DNA of 40,610 bases from Halocatena pleomorpha. GTDB taxonomy: Archaea; Halobacteriota; Halobacteria; Halobacteriales; Haloarculaceae. The DNA lies in NCBI RefSeq assembly GCF_003862495.1, contig NZ_RRCH01000013.1, positions 1-40,610 of the forward strand, given 5' to 3'. How positions within the stretch are numbered: the stretch's first letter is position 1; each line of letters starts with the position of its first letter. Shown in pieces: positions 16,289 to 25,062 of the stretch. Both the position numbers and the translations under genes were made by a program. The notes under the pieces were generated by a model. The model made no database searches. It worked only from the letters and a program-made list of their open reading frames with translations, and was not told the origin of the DNA.

Positions 16289-17313
16289 GTACGCAGCTCA
16301 CCGGAACGATCCTCCGAGGCCGTGAATTCGAGCCGGTCGAGGGACGGGTCGTCATTGAGGACGGCCACATCGCTGCCGTCGAGGAGACGACGACCGACTC
16401 GACGGACATCATCCTCCCGGCGTTCGTCAACGCCCACACCCACATCGGGGATTCGATCGCAAAGGAAGCCGGTGGGGGGCTGTCGCTGGACGAGCTCGTT
16501 GCGCCGCCCGACGGTCTCAAACACCGCCTGCTCCGAGCGGCGAGCGACGAGGAGCTGACACGCGCGATGGCCCGGTCACTGCGATTCATGCAACGAGGCG
16601 GCACCGGTGCGTTCCTCGAATTCCGCGAGGGCGGCGTTGCGGGCGTGCAGGCGATCGAACGCGCGCTAGCCAACGACGATCTCGATCTGCGAGCTGTCGT
16701 GTTCGGCCGTGAGTCGATCGAAGCGATGGAGGCAAGCGATGGGTTTGGGGCCAGCGGTGCGCGCGACAGCGATTTCGAAGCGGAGCGAAACGCCACCCGC
16801 AACGCTGACAAACCCTTTGCCATCCACGCCGGAGAGCGTGATCCCCACGACATCGATCCGGCCTTCGAGCTTGATCCGGAGCTACTCGTCCACATGGTCC
16901 ACGCCCAGTCCGACCACCTCGCACGTCTCGAAGAAACTGAGACGCCGGTCGCCGTCTGTCCCCGGTCGAACCTCGTAACTGGCGTCGGGCTGCCACCCAT
17001 CAGACAACTCCTCGATCACACCACCGTCGCACTCGGAACGGACAACGTCATGCTGAACAGCCCCTCGATGTTCCGGGAGATGGAGTTTGCCTGTAAATTC
17101 GCGGATGTCACCGCCCGCGAGACGCTGCGGATGGCGACGGTCGCTGGTGCCGACGCCATGGGTCTGAACTGTGGTCTCATCGAGGAGGACAGGGACGCCC
17201 GGCTGCTGGTACTCGATGGTGATTCGGACAACCTCGTGGGCGCGCGGGATCCCGTGCGGGCGGTGGTCCGCCGGGCGGGCGTGAGCGATGTGAAACGTGT
17301 TGTATTGTTGTGA
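16285..17313 (+). CDS. Amidohydrolase family metal-dependent hydrolase/deaminase
   Basis: A 342-aa member of the amidohydrolase superfamily (COG0402-like: cytosine/guanine/methylthioadenosine-type deaminases). Metal ligands are all present: NAHTHIGDS (His-x-His near 52-54), FAIHAGERD (His near 180), LVHMVHAQ (His near 205) and LGTDNVMLNSPSMF (Asp near 252). It is shorter than most COG0402 enzymes (about 430 aa), with a reduced N-terminal beta-sandwich. The substrate cannot be deduced. The GTG start overlaps the stop of the HD phosphohydrolase as GTGA, suggesting linked nucleotide or nucleoside metabolism. Confidence 0.88.
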   Translation: MSTQLTGTILRGREFEPVEGRVVIEDGHIAAVEETTTDSTDIILPAFVNAHTHIGDSIAKEAGGGLSLDELVAPPDGLKHRLLRAASDEELTRAMARSLRFMQRGGTGAFLEFREGGVAGVQAIERALANDDLDLRAVVFGRESIEAMEASDGFGASGARDSDFEAERNATRNADKPFAIHAGERDPHDIDPAFELDPELLVHMVHAQSDHLARLEETETPVAVCPRSNLVTGVGLPPIRQLLDHTTVALGTDNVMLNSPSMFREMEFACKFADVTARETLRMATVAGADAMGLNCGLIEEDRDARLLVLDGDSDNLVGARDPVRAVVRRAGVSDVKRVVLL

Positions 17314-17501
17314 CTGACATCCGCTCATCGCCAGCGTTCACGATTCATCGAATTGACGACGCAGCGTTCGACGCGACGTGTGAGCAGTTCGAACGGCATA
17401 ACGATCACATCATCTCGGTCATCGACTATTCGAGCGCCGTGCTTGCCCGCGAACACGAGATCGATCACGCGTTCACGTTCGACGGCCGAAGTGCCGAATA
17501 A
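17310..17501 (+). CDS. Short PIN-domain-like protein (VapC C-terminal remnant)
   Basis: A 63-aa product that looks like only the C-terminal half of a VapC-type PIN ribonuclease. HIISVIDYSSAVLAREHEIDHAFTFDG (residues 33-59) matches the last conserved blocks, with the acidic residues Asp39 and Asp58. The N-terminal PIN strand with the first catalytic Asp is missing and no antitoxin gene is adjacent. GTG start overlaps the amidohydrolase stop as GTGA, so it is translated with the operon if real. It ends 3 bases before the convergent carbonic anhydrase gene. It may be a degraded toxin, or a small stand-alone domain retained for another use. Confidence 0.6.
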   Translation: MTDIRSSPAFTIHRIDDAAFDATCEQFERHNDHIISVIDYSSAVLAREHEIDHAFTFDGRSAE

Positions 17502-17504
17502 TCC

Positions 17505-18008
17505 TCACTCGATCAGTTCGGAACTCCGTTCGTGTCGGTTTGCCAGTTCTGCGTAGTGTTCACCAGCGTAGGTCCACGGCGAATCCGGAACGTGCTCGCG
17601 GACCTCTGCGGGCGTACCGACGGCGATGTGTTCCGGCGGGATCTCAGTGTCCTCGGTGACAACGCTGCCGGCGGCCACGAGGCTCCGCGCGCCGACGTCC
17701 GCACCATCGAGCACCGTTGCGCCCATCCCGACGGTGGCGCGTTCACCGACGGTTGCGGCGTGCACGATCGCGGTGTGGCCGACCGTGGCGTACGGACCGA
17801 TCTCACACCCCTCGTGACAGACAGCGTTATCCTGAACGTTCGCGCCCTCTCTGAGCACGATCGCGCCCGAATCGCCCCGGAGCGTCGTGTTGGGCCAGAC
17901 GCTCGCTTCGGCCTCGATCGTCACATCACCGATCACCACCGCCGTCTCATCGACGCGGGCCGTCTCGTGTACTGTCGGAGCTGTCCCTTCAAACGAACGT
18001 AACACCAT
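17505..18008 (-). CDS. Gamma carbonic anhydrase-like hexapeptide-repeat protein
   Basis: A 167-aa left-handed beta-helix protein of the gamma carbonic anhydrase/PaaY group. Hexapeptide repeats run from about residue 12 to 130. The RGDSG turn (44-48), Gln59 and three histidine metal ligands (His65 in VCHEG, His78 and His83 in VGHTAIVH) are present, so zinc or iron binding is likely. The acidic proton-shuttle loop of the Cam-type enzyme is absent, as in CamH proteins. The start at 18008 is leaderless, with box A GGGTTTATCC (- strand, 18031-18040) 27 nt upstream. Confidence 0.9.
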   Translation of the reverse strand: MVLRSFEGTAPTVHETARVDETAVVIGDVTIEAEASVWPNTTLRGDSGAIVLREGANVQDNAVCHEGCEIGPYATVGHTAIVHAATVGERATVGMGATVLDGADVGARSLVAAGSVVTEDTEIPPEHIAVGTPAEVREHVPDSPWTYAGEHYAELANRHERSSELIE

Positions 18009-18030
18009 ACCAACTCGGTGTTCAGCAGAT

Positions 18031-18040
18031 GGATAAACCC
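18031..18040 (-). promoter_or_regulatory. Box A of the gamma carbonic anhydrase gene
   Basis: GGGTTTATCC on the - strand is centred 27 nt before the ATG at 18008. The divergent btpA-like gene probably uses GGATACAAAC at 18087-18096 on the + strand. Confidence 0.55.
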
Positions 18041-18125
18041 ACCTCATCTACCGACACACCCCTGGTCACCGGCGTCAGCGGATTCGGATACAAACCACCA
18101 AGTCACTCGGGGATCGGTGGTGGGT

Positions 18126-18923
18126 ATGGAGCTGTTCGATCCCCAGCCGATCATCGGAATGGTCCACCTCGATCCGCTGCCGGGTGCGCCGCAGTTCGAT
18201 GGCGACCGTGCGGCGATCCGCCAGCGAGCGCTCGACGACGCCCGAGCGCTCACTGCCGGCGGCGTCGACGCCGTGATCGTCGAAAACTTCGGAGACGCAC
18301 CGTTCTACCCAACGGATGTTCCGACCCACGTGGTTGCGGAGATGACGAGTCTCGTCGGGGCTGTGGCCGATGTTGTCGACGTACCGGTGGGCGTGAACGT
18401 GCTCCGCAACGACGCCGAGGCCGCGCTGTCGATCGCCGCCGCGACCGGGGCGTCGTTCGTCCGGATCAACGTCCATACCGGCGCGCGCGTCACCGATCAA
18501 GGAGTTCTCGAAGGACGAGCACACGAAACACTCCGATTGAGTGATCGGTTGGACGCCGATGTGCGAATCCTCGCTGACGTGGCGGTCAAACACAGTGAAC
18601 CACTGGGACCCGAAAACGTGCGAAACGAAACACGGGACGCCGTCGAGCGCGGACTCGCTGACGCTGTGGTCGTCTCCGGCGCAGGCACCGGACGAGAAGT
18701 CCCCCGAGAGCGCCTCGACACCGTTGTTGCTGTTGCTCACGAGTGCGGCGTCCCGGCGTACGTCGGCAGCGGCGTGACCCACGACACTGCTGCGGAACTC
18801 CTCTCGATCGCTGACGGCGCGATCGTCGGCTCAGCACTGAAAACTGACGGCGCTGTCCACGCTCCTGTGGCACACGCCCGCGTCGAGGCACTCACCGACG
18901 CGGTCGATCGAGTGGATCGGTAG
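18126..18923 (+). CDS. BtpA family protein
   Basis: A 265-aa TIM-barrel-like protein of the BtpA family. It is named after a cyanobacterial photosystem I biogenesis protein, but it is widespread in archaea, where its function is unknown. Signatures are IIGMVHLDPLPGAP (residues 9-22), GGVDAVIVENFGDAPF (about 41-56), VGVNVLRNDA and the phosphate-binding-like YVGSGVTHDTAAELL and GAIVGSALK near the end. The ATG at 18126 fits the family start; upstream frame is non-coding promoter sequence. It stands alone, 51 bases before a cysteine synthase-like gene that has its own box A. Confidence 0.9.
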   Translation: MELFDPQPIIGMVHLDPLPGAPQFDGDRAAIRQRALDDARALTAGGVDAVIVENFGDAPFYPTDVPTHVVAEMTSLVGAVADVVDVPVGVNVLRNDAEAALSIAAATGASFVRINVHTGARVTDQGVLEGRAHETLRLSDRLDADVRILADVAVKHSEPLGPENVRNETRDAVERGLADAVVVSGAGTGREVPRERLDTVVAVAHECGVPAYVGSGVTHDTAAELLSIADGAIVGSALKTDGAVHAPVAHARVEALTDAVDRVDR

Positions 18924-18940
18924 CAATTATTCATGGCACT

Positions 18941-18948
18941 TTAATATA
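18941..18948 (+). promoter_or_regulatory. Box A of the cysteine synthase-like gene
   Basis: TTAATATA is centred about 30 nt before the ATG at 18975, fitting a leaderless transcript. It rules out the in-frame GTG at 18951, which would be upstream of the transcript start. Confidence 0.65.
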
Positions 18949-18974
18949 GTGTGAAGTGCAATATTTGCCATCGA

Positions 18975-19955
18975 ATGACGACACACAAAGAGCCGTTGTC
19001 GTCGGTGCTCGACACTGTAGGAGAAACGCCGTTGGTCGCTGTCCACACCGGTCCGTCATCGGTCGACGTGTACGCGAAGCTGGAATCGTTCAATCCCGGT
19101 GGGAGTGTGAAAGACCGGATCGGGGAGTACATGCTCGAACGGATGCTCGAACGGGGCGACATCGATCCCGGCGGCACGGTGATCGAACCGACGGCGGGAA
19201 ACACAGGGATCGGCTTTGCGATCGCGGCCAAACAGCTTGGTCTCGAAGCGATCTGTGTGGTTCCCGAGCGGTTCAGCCGGGAGAAACAGCAGCTCATGCG
19301 CGCGCTGGGTGCGGAAGTGGTGAACACGCCCACTGAGGCCGAAATAGCGGGCGCGGTTGAGCGGGCGCACGAACTCGCTGCGGAGATCGACAACAGCGTG
19401 GTTCCACAGCAGTTCTCGAACCCGTTGAACGCTGAGGCCCACTACGAAACGACGGGCCCGGAGATCTACGAGGCGCTTGACGGCGAAGTCGGGGCGGTCG
19501 TCGCCGGGTGTGGCACGGCAGGCACCCTGATGGGGATCGGGCGGTACGCTCGTGAGCAACACCCTGACACCCACGTCTGTGCCGTCGAACCAGAAGGGTC
19601 GGTGTACACGCGATTTTTCGGGGCAGAAACCGACCACGAGGAGTATAAGACCGAAGGCATTGGGACGAGCGATCCGGCGACGAACGAACTGTTTGAGCCG
19701 GAGCTGGTCGATGACGTGCTGCAAGTGAGCGATCGGGCGGCACAGGCGGAGCTGAAACGGCTCGCCCGTGAGGAAGGCCATCTCGTCGGATCGAGCGCAG
19801 GGGCGGCCAGCGCCGCTACGCAACGCGTCGCTGAACGGATCAGCGACGGACAGTTGTCAGTGCCACACCCGACGGTAGTGACCGTCTTTCCGGATACGAG
19901 CGAGCGGTACCTCTCGAAAGGCATCTACGAAGCGTTTGCGGCGTGGGAAGGGTGA
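18975..19955 (+). CDS. Cysteine synthase/cystathionine beta-synthase-type PLP enzyme
   Basis: A 326-aa fold type II PLP enzyme of the CysK/CBS group, forming Cys or cystathionine from an activated serine. The PLP lysine is Lys46 in NPGGSVKDR, the substrate loop is TAGNTGIG (73-80) and the phosphate loop is GCGTAGTLMG (178-187), all intact. There is no C-terminal CBS-domain pair. SAGAASAA near the end is the cofactor-ring serine region. The ATG at 18975 is set by the box A at 18941-18948. The contrast with the lysine-less threonine synthase-like protein in this window is useful as an internal control. It meets gpmI tail to tail, 10 bases apart. Confidence 0.9.
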   Translation: MTTHKEPLSSVLDTVGETPLVAVHTGPSSVDVYAKLESFNPGGSVKDRIGEYMLERMLERGDIDPGGTVIEPTAGNTGIGFAIAAKQLGLEAICVVPERFSREKQQLMRALGAEVVNTPTEAEIAGAVERAHELAAEIDNSVVPQQFSNPLNAEAHYETTGPEIYEALDGEVGAVVAGCGTAGTLMGIGRYAREQHPDTHVCAVEPEGSVYTRFFGAETDHEEYKTEGIGTSDPATNELFEPELVDDVLQVSDRAAQAELKRLAREEGHLVGSSAGAASAATQRVAERISDGQLSVPHPTVVTVFPDTSERYLSKGIYEAFAAWEG

Positions 19956-19965
19956 CGAGCAACGA

Positions 19966-21465
19966 TCACACGACCAACGACTCGCCAGTCATCGCCTCGG
20001 GCACCTCGATCCCCATGGCGGACAGCACCGTGGGCGCGATGTCTGGAAGCGTGCCGTCCTCGCGTACGTCGTGTGCTTCGTCTGTCACCGCAACGAACGG
20101 CACCGGATTGGTGGTGTGAGCGGTGTGGGGACTCTCGGGCGTACCCATTTCGTCGGCGTTGCCGTGGTCAGCAGTGACAAACACCTGCGCGCCAGCCCCG
20201 CGACACGCTTTGACGAGACGGTTGAGTTGCGTATCGACGGCTTCCACTGCCGCAACGGCCGCCTCGAAATCGCCGGTGTGACCGACCATATCCGGATTGG
20301 CGTAGTTGAGCACAAGCAACGCCGGGTCATCGCGGTCGATGGCGTCGATCGCGGCGTCGGTCACCTCGGGCGCACTCATCTCGGGTTGGTGGTCGTACGT
20401 CGGCACGTCGGGGCTGTCAACGATGGTTCTGTGTTCGCCCGCGAACTCCACTTCTCGGCCGCCGTTGAGGAAATACGTCACGTGGGCGTACTTCTCGGAC
20501 TCAGCGAGTCGGAGCTGTGTCCGGTTGTGGGCAGCAACGACTTCCCCGAGTGTGTCGGTGGGTTCGGTGGGCGGAAACGCGACCGGGAGACCGAAGGTGG
20601 CGTCGTACTCCGTCATCGTCACGAAGAACGTGTCGGGTGGCGTCGTCTCGAACGACCACTCGGGACGAATGTCAGCGAGCATCCGGGTCAGTTGTCGCGC
20701 CCGATCGGCCCGAAAGTTACAGAAGATAACCGCATCGCCGTCGGTGAGCGCCGGCTCGCCCTCGATCAGCGTCGGTACGATGTACTCGTCGGTTTCCTCG
20801 CGGTCGTAGGCGTTTTCGACGCTTTCGACAGCGCCAGTCGCGGTGTGTTCTGCGCTCCGATTGACGATGGCGTCGTAGGCGAGTTTCGTTCGGTCCCAGT
20901 TCTCGTCTCGATCCATCGCGTAGTAGCGCCCGGACACCGTGGCGACGTGGCCGGTTCCGGCCGCCGAAGCGACCGCCTCCAACTCGCGGAGATACTCTAT
21001 CCCGCTCGTCGGTGGAGTGTCACGACCGTCGGTGAACGCGTGGGTGACAGCCGGAACGTCGTGGTCTGCGACCAACTCGATGAGGGCGTGTAAGTGTGAC
21101 TGCAAGGAGTGGACGCCGCCGTCACTGACCAATCCCATCAGGTGAACGCGTCCATCGTGTGCCCGTGCGTGCTCGATCGCGCCGGAGAGCGCTTCGTTCT
21201 CGGTGATCGAGCCATCAGCGATCGCGTCGGAGACGCGCGTTGAACTCTGAGCGACAACCCGACCCGCGCCGATGGTCAAGTGGCCGACTTCGCTGTTACC
21301 CATCTGACTAGTCGGCAGCCCAACCGACCGTCCGTGTGTCGTGAGCGTCCCCGAACCGTTCTCCGATCGGAGTCGATCGAACGTTGGCGTCCGCGCGGCA
21401 GCGACCGCGTCCCGTTCACTCGATCCGATACCCCATCCGTCGAGGACGATGAGCGCCGCGTCCAT
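19966..21465 (-). CDS. gpmI: 2,3-bisphosphoglycerate-independent phosphoglycerate mutase
   Basis: Interconverts 3- and 2-phosphoglycerate in glycolysis/gluconeogenesis using two manganese ions. The 499-aa protein is of the long bacterial iPGM type. It has LIVLDGWG (metal Asp9), the phosphorylated Ser58 in QMGNSEVGH (55-63), VHLMGLVSDGGVHS, FTDGRDTPP, FCNFRADRARQL, YANPDMVGHTG and TADHGNADEM, i.e. all metal and substrate motifs. The ATG at 21465 gives MDAALIVLDG; an in-frame TTG two codons upstream is less likely. The divergent 129-bp spacer to uspA holds no strong box A on this strand. Confidence 0.96.
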   Translation of the reverse strand: MDAALIVLDGWGIGSSERDAVAAARTPTFDRLRSENGSGTLTTHGRSVGLPTSQMGNSEVGHLTIGAGRVVAQSSTRVSDAIADGSITENEALSGAIEHARAHDGRVHLMGLVSDGGVHSLQSHLHALIELVADHDVPAVTHAFTDGRDTPPTSGIEYLRELEAVASAAGTGHVATVSGRYYAMDRDENWDRTKLAYDAIVNRSAEHTATGAVESVENAYDREETDEYIVPTLIEGEPALTDGDAVIFCNFRADRARQLTRMLADIRPEWSFETTPPDTFFVTMTEYDATFGLPVAFPPTEPTDTLGEVVAAHNRTQLRLAESEKYAHVTYFLNGGREVEFAGEHRTIVDSPDVPTYDHQPEMSAPEVTDAAIDAIDRDDPALLVLNYANPDMVGHTGDFEAAVAAVEAVDTQLNRLVKACRGAGAQVFVTADHGNADEMGTPESPHTAHTTNPVPFVAVTDEAHDVREDGTLPDIAPTVLSAMGIEVPEAMTGESLVV

Positions 21466-21594
21466 ACCCAAACCCTCGCCACCAGCGGGTAACTAGCCTT
21501 CGTTTCAAACGCTCACCGATCCGTTGGGTAAGCCGACGAATGTGTCAAATATCCCGTCGGAGGTTTCTTGTTCGAATAACCACTATGCATCAAT

Positions 21595-22020
21595 ATGGTT
21601 GAGGATGTGCTCATCCCACACGATGGATCGGAGCCATCCGAACGCGCGCTCGCCCACGCCATGGAGATCGCTCCGGACGCACACCTAACGCTCCTGACGG
21701 TGATTGATCCGTCCTCAGGATTCGGAGCGGGGGCTGGTGCGCCGGGTGCTGCTGAGGTGTGGTATCGATCCGAGAAGAGTCAGGTTGAGGCCCGGCTTGC
21801 TGGCGCAAAGCAAACGGCAGAACAACAGGGGATGGTAGTCGAGACAGTGGTCGAGATGGGTCGTCCAGCCCGGACGATCATTGATCACGCCAACTCGAAC
21901 GACATCGATCGGATCATCATGGGGAGTCACGGACGACGGGGCGTCTCTCGGTTGCTGTTGGGCAGCGTCGCTGAGACGGTTGTTCGGTGCTCATCGATAC
22001 CGGTGACGGTCGTACCGTGA
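21595..22020 (+). CDS. Universal stress protein UspA family
   Basis: A 141-aa single-domain Usp protein. It begins VEDVLIPHDGSEPSERALAHAM and ends with the ATP-binding pattern MGSHGRRGVSRLLLGSVAETVVRCSSIPV (residues about 110-138), which has the G-2x-G-9x-G-S spacing of nucleotide-binding Usps. These proteins help cells under stress by mechanisms that are only partly understood. The residues 40-60 contain a flexible GAGAGAPGAA insert. ATG at 21595 gives the family start; another ATG at 21585 is out of frame. It is convergent with the EamA gene, 3 bases apart. Confidence 0.92.
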   Translation: MVEDVLIPHDGSEPSERALAHAMEIAPDAHLTLLTVIDPSSGFGAGAGAPGAAEVWYRSEKSQVEARLAGAKQTAEQQGMVVETVVEMGRPARTIIDHANSNDIDRIIMGSHGRRGVSRLLLGSVAETVVRCSSIPVTVVP

Positions 22021-22023
22021 GCG

Positions 22024-22959
22024 TCAGTCGTCGGCCGGACCGGTATGCTCGGAACCGAATACAGGAAGTTCTTGCCGTATCGCGTCTCGTTTGATCAGGA
22101 CGAACCCGGCCATAACGATACCAAATCCAGCGACCGTCGTGAGAGTGATGCGTTCTCCGAGGGCGAGAAAGCCAGTGACGGCAGCCACGGGCGGCGCGGT
22201 GTAGGAAACGAGATTGATCTCGATCGGGCCGAGGCGTTCGAGTAGCGCGAAGTAGATGAGAAAGCCGATGGCGCTCGCAAACACCGACAGATAGCCCAGC
22301 GCAAGAAGCGCCTCGGTCGTGAGCGTGATCGCTTGTGGGGACTCACCGAGTCCGATGCTGGCCGCGTGCATGAGCACGGCTCCACCGAGCATCGACCACG
22401 CTTCAAGCGATTCGATCGGGAGCGTAGCGTCGGCGCGACGGGTGAGCACGCTGCCCAACGCAAACGAGAGGGCGGCAACGAAGATCAGGAACGTCGCCAC
22501 CACGTCCGAGGCGAACAGGTTTGAGGGATCTGGTCGTGCCAGAACGATCACGCCGAGGAAACCGAGCACCAGTCCACCCAGTCCAAGCGTTTCGAGGCGT
22601 TCGCTGGGGAGCATGAGACGCGCGAACGCGGTCGTCAACACCGGCGAGAGCGACACGACGATCGCCGCGGTGGCGCTGGTGACCCCTGGATCGGTTTCTC
22701 CGATGAACAACAGCGCGTGATACGTTCCGATCAGAAACACCGCGCCGATGGCGATGAGCCGCCACTCGCTGCGCGTGCGAGGGATGGGATCATCGAGTGC
22801 GTACCACGCGTAGCCGAGCATCAAGATCCCAGCGATGTCGTACCGCAACGCAGCGAACAACACCGGCGGAAAGTACGCTACTCCCGCCTTGATTGCCATG
22901 AATGCCGATCCCCACAGAACCGCGAGCACCAGAAACAAGAGGAGATTTCGATAGCGCAC
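22024..22959 (-). CDS. DMT superfamily (EamA) transporter
   Basis: A membrane protein of about 311 aa with ten predicted helices in two EamA repeats, as in drug/metabolite exporters of the DMT superfamily. The first repeat begins LFLVLAVLWGSAFMAIKAGV and includes ETDPGVTSATAAIVVSLSPVLTTAFA; the second includes GSVLTRRADATLPIESLEAW and TAPPVAAVTGFLALGERIT. The GTG at 22959 (VRYRNLLL) is preferred over the GTG five codons upstream, which would add a non-typical N terminus. The cargo, often amino acids or cofactors, is unknown. It lies 58 bases behind ggt on the same strand and may be co-transcribed with it. Confidence 0.88.
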   Translation of the reverse strand: MRYRNLLLFLVLAVLWGSAFMAIKAGVAYFPPVLFAALRYDIAGILMLGYAWYALDDPIPRTRSEWRLIAIGAVFLIGTYHALLFIGETDPGVTSATAAIVVSLSPVLTTAFARLMLPSERLETLGLGGLVLGFLGVIVLARPDPSNLFASDVVATFLIFVAALSFALGSVLTRRADATLPIESLEAWSMLGGAVLMHAASIGLGESPQAITLTTEALLALGYLSVFASAIGFLIYFALLERLGPIEINLVSYTAPPVAAVTGFLALGERITLTTVAGFGIVMAGFVLIKRDAIRQELPVFGSEHTGPADD

Positions 22960-23017
22960 ACAGAGACTCCACACGGATCGACAGTTTACGTTCCGATCCC
23001 GGCAAACGTCAGCCCGG

Positions 23018-24883
23018 CTACAAACCGATCACCGAGCCATCGCGTCGACCGTCTGCCACCCCGAAATACTCCTCGTCCCTGACGGCGATCGCCTGTACAT
23101 TGCCCAGCGGCGTCGCTGTCTCCTCGATGTCGTGACCGAGCCGACCGAGCTGGCGGCGCGCCGTAGCGGGAACGGTCCCCTCCCAAACCACTGCCGGATC
23201 CACGTCGGCGTAAATGCGCGGCTCAGCAACGGCGTCCGGGAGGCTCATCCCGAACTCGGCAACGTTGAGAATGACCTGTAGAATCGTCGTAATGATCGTC
23301 TTGCCGCCGGGGGAGCCGATCGTCATGAGTGGCTCGCCGTCTTTGAAGACGATGGTCGGACTCGTGCTGCTGAGCGGTCGTTTGGTCGGCTCGACTTGGT
23401 TGGGTCCGCCCGGTTTGGCGTCGAAATCCGTCAGCTCGTTGTTCAGCATGAACCCGTGTTCGGGCACCATGATTCCGGTGCCGAAGAACTGTTCAATGGT
23501 GCTCGTCCAGGAGACGAGATTCCCCTCGCTGTCAGCAGTCGTGAAATGCGTAGTTTGGCCGAGATCGCTTTGGAACGGGCTTTTGAGCCGCTTTGAGCCG
23601 TCGGTCTCGCTACGCTTACGCGTCGAAACCCGGTAGGGGTCGCCGGGCTGGTACGCCCACGGATCACCGGGATCAGCCCCTGCAAGCTCGGCGCTGTCGG
23701 GATCGATCAGGCTGCGCCGTTGATCGACGTACTCCGCATCGAGCAGCCCCTGCCACGGCGCGTCGACGAGCGCCTTATCGCCCATGTACTCACCCCGATC
23801 CGCGTACGCCAAGTGGAAGGCTTCGATCAACCTGTGATACGTTTCGGCCGACCGACGTTCGTACTGACCGAGATCGAACGCCTCCAACAGCGCGAGGAGT
23901 TGTGCGATCGTCAACCCGCCGGAACTCGGAAGCGATTGGGTCCGAACAGTCAGGTCGCCGTACTCCCCGGCGTCCGGATGATCGATGGTGACGTTGTATC
24001 TGGCGAGATCGTCGACGGTCATGCTGCCGCCGTGTTTCTGAACGGCATCGGCGGTCGCTGTTGCGATCTCGCCGGTGTAAAACGAGCCGATCCCGTCGGC
24101 TCTGATCTGTCGGAACGTGTCAGCCAACGCCGGTTGTACCAGTTCGTCCCCCGCTTGAAGCGGTTCGCCATCGGGCACAAACACCGATCGGGCAGCGTCA
24201 TTGAACTTCTCCCGTTCCGCTTCGATCACGCTTGCGAGATGTTCATCCACCGTGACGGAACACTCACCGCTCGCGAGTTCAATCCCCGGCGTGATCAATT
24301 CGGAAAGCTCGCAGGTTCCAAACCGCTTGAGAGCCACATCACACGCCCTGAGTGTGCCGGGAACGCCGACTGCCTCCCCGAGTGTGATCCGCTCTTTGAA
24401 GGGGATCGGTTCGCCCGCGTCGTCCAGAAACATCTCGGGGGTCGCGCCAAGGGGTGCTCGTTCGCGGTTGTCAATTGAGTAGAGTTCGTCTTCCTCGGCT
24501 ATGTAAACGAGCATGAAGCCGCCGCCGCCGATCCCCGAGCCGTGGGGCTGTACCACGTTCAGCGCGAACTGCGCCGCAACCGCGGCGTCGATCGCATTGC
24601 CGCCGGTCCGAAGCACGTCTGCCCCCACTTCTGTCGCTCGTGGGTGGACGGTCGAAACCATGCCGTCCGATCCCGTGTCCGTCCGAACTTGCTGCTCGGA
24701 TCGGTCCGCGCCCGTCTCGGACGCGCGAACGGCCGAAACCGGTAGTGTGCTCGCGCCGAGTGTTGCGGCCGATCCTTTCAAAAACGTTCGTCGATACGTC
24801 ATCACCGGAATATCATCGGTTGCGTCTTCGGTCGACAGATCGCTCGGACCGTCTGCGCCATCCCCACTGTCGTCGTGCGTCAT
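23018..24883 (-). CDS. ggt: Gamma-glutamyltransferase, Tat-exported
   Basis: Secreted enzyme of 621 aa that cleaves or transfers gamma-glutamyl groups and matures by self-cleavage. After a 27-residue acidic leader comes a Tat signal (TYRRTFLKGSAATLGASTLPVSA, about 29-51). Family motifs are GGNAIDAAVAA (94-104), NRERAPLGA (139-147), LPSSGGLT (318-325), the catalytic Thr444 in GQTTHFTTADSEGN, and SPGGKTI for the oxyanion site. The ATG at 24883 is supported by a box A (TATATGTTTA on the - strand) about 33 nt upstream; ATG at 24802 would give a signal without the unusual leader. Haloarchaea use gamma-glutamylcysteine as main thiol, so outside peptide scavenging is a reasonable role (inference). 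Confidence 0.94.
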   Translation of the reverse strand: MTHDDSGDGADGPSDLSTEDATDDIPVMTYRRTFLKGSAATLGASTLPVSAVRASETGADRSEQQVRTDTGSDGMVSTVHPRATEVGADVLRTGGNAIDAAVAAQFALNVVQPHGSGIGGGGFMLVYIAEEDELYSIDNRERAPLGATPEMFLDDAGEPIPFKERITLGEAVGVPGTLRACDVALKRFGTCELSELITPGIELASGECSVTVDEHLASVIEAEREKFNDAARSVFVPDGEPLQAGDELVQPALADTFRQIRADGIGSFYTGEIATATADAVQKHGGSMTVDDLARYNVTIDHPDAGEYGDLTVRTQSLPSSGGLTIAQLLALLEAFDLGQYERRSAETYHRLIEAFHLAYADRGEYMGDKALVDAPWQGLLDAEYVDQRRSLIDPDSAELAGADPGDPWAYQPGDPYRVSTRKRSETDGSKRLKSPFQSDLGQTTHFTTADSEGNLVSWTSTIEQFFGTGIMVPEHGFMLNNELTDFDAKPGGPNQVEPTKRPLSSTSPTIVFKDGEPLMTIGSPGGKTIITTILQVILNVAEFGMSLPDAVAEPRIYADVDPAVVWEGTVPATARRQLGRLGHDIEETATPLGNVQAIAVRDEEYFGVADGRRDGSVIGL

Positions 24884-24910
24884 GGCCTACTCTACGATCA
24901 CATTCCCCTG

Positions 24911-24920
24911 TAAACATATA
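24911..24920 (-). promoter_or_regulatory. Box A of ggt
   Basis: TATATGTTTA on the - strand lies about 28-37 nt before the ATG at 24883, giving a leader of a few bases. Confidence 0.6.
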
Positions 24921-25033
24921 GAAAACCAAACATCTTGCCGGTTGTCGCTCACCCTGACATTGGTCTGATATACAGGTTCCTTATTTGTTGTCGTACGATG
25001 TAGGAACTAATAATTGTGTCTATCGGCAGCAGA

Positions 25034-25039
25034 TTTAAG
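25034..25039 (+). promoter_or_regulatory. Box A of the RNase HI-like gene
   Basis: TTTAAG is centred about 26 nt before ATG 25063. It supports that ATG, because the ATA/ATG codons a few bases upstream would fall before or at the transcript start. Confidence 0.55.
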
Positions 25040-25062
25040 GTGGGAGAGAAGTAGTGATAGAT

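Noticed and set aside
19936-21093. 385-aa open frame on the + strand
   Set aside because: It is antisense to gpmI, which has all family motifs. The frame has no recognisable domain and an unusual Arg/Val-rich composition typical of shadow frames in GC-rich DNA.
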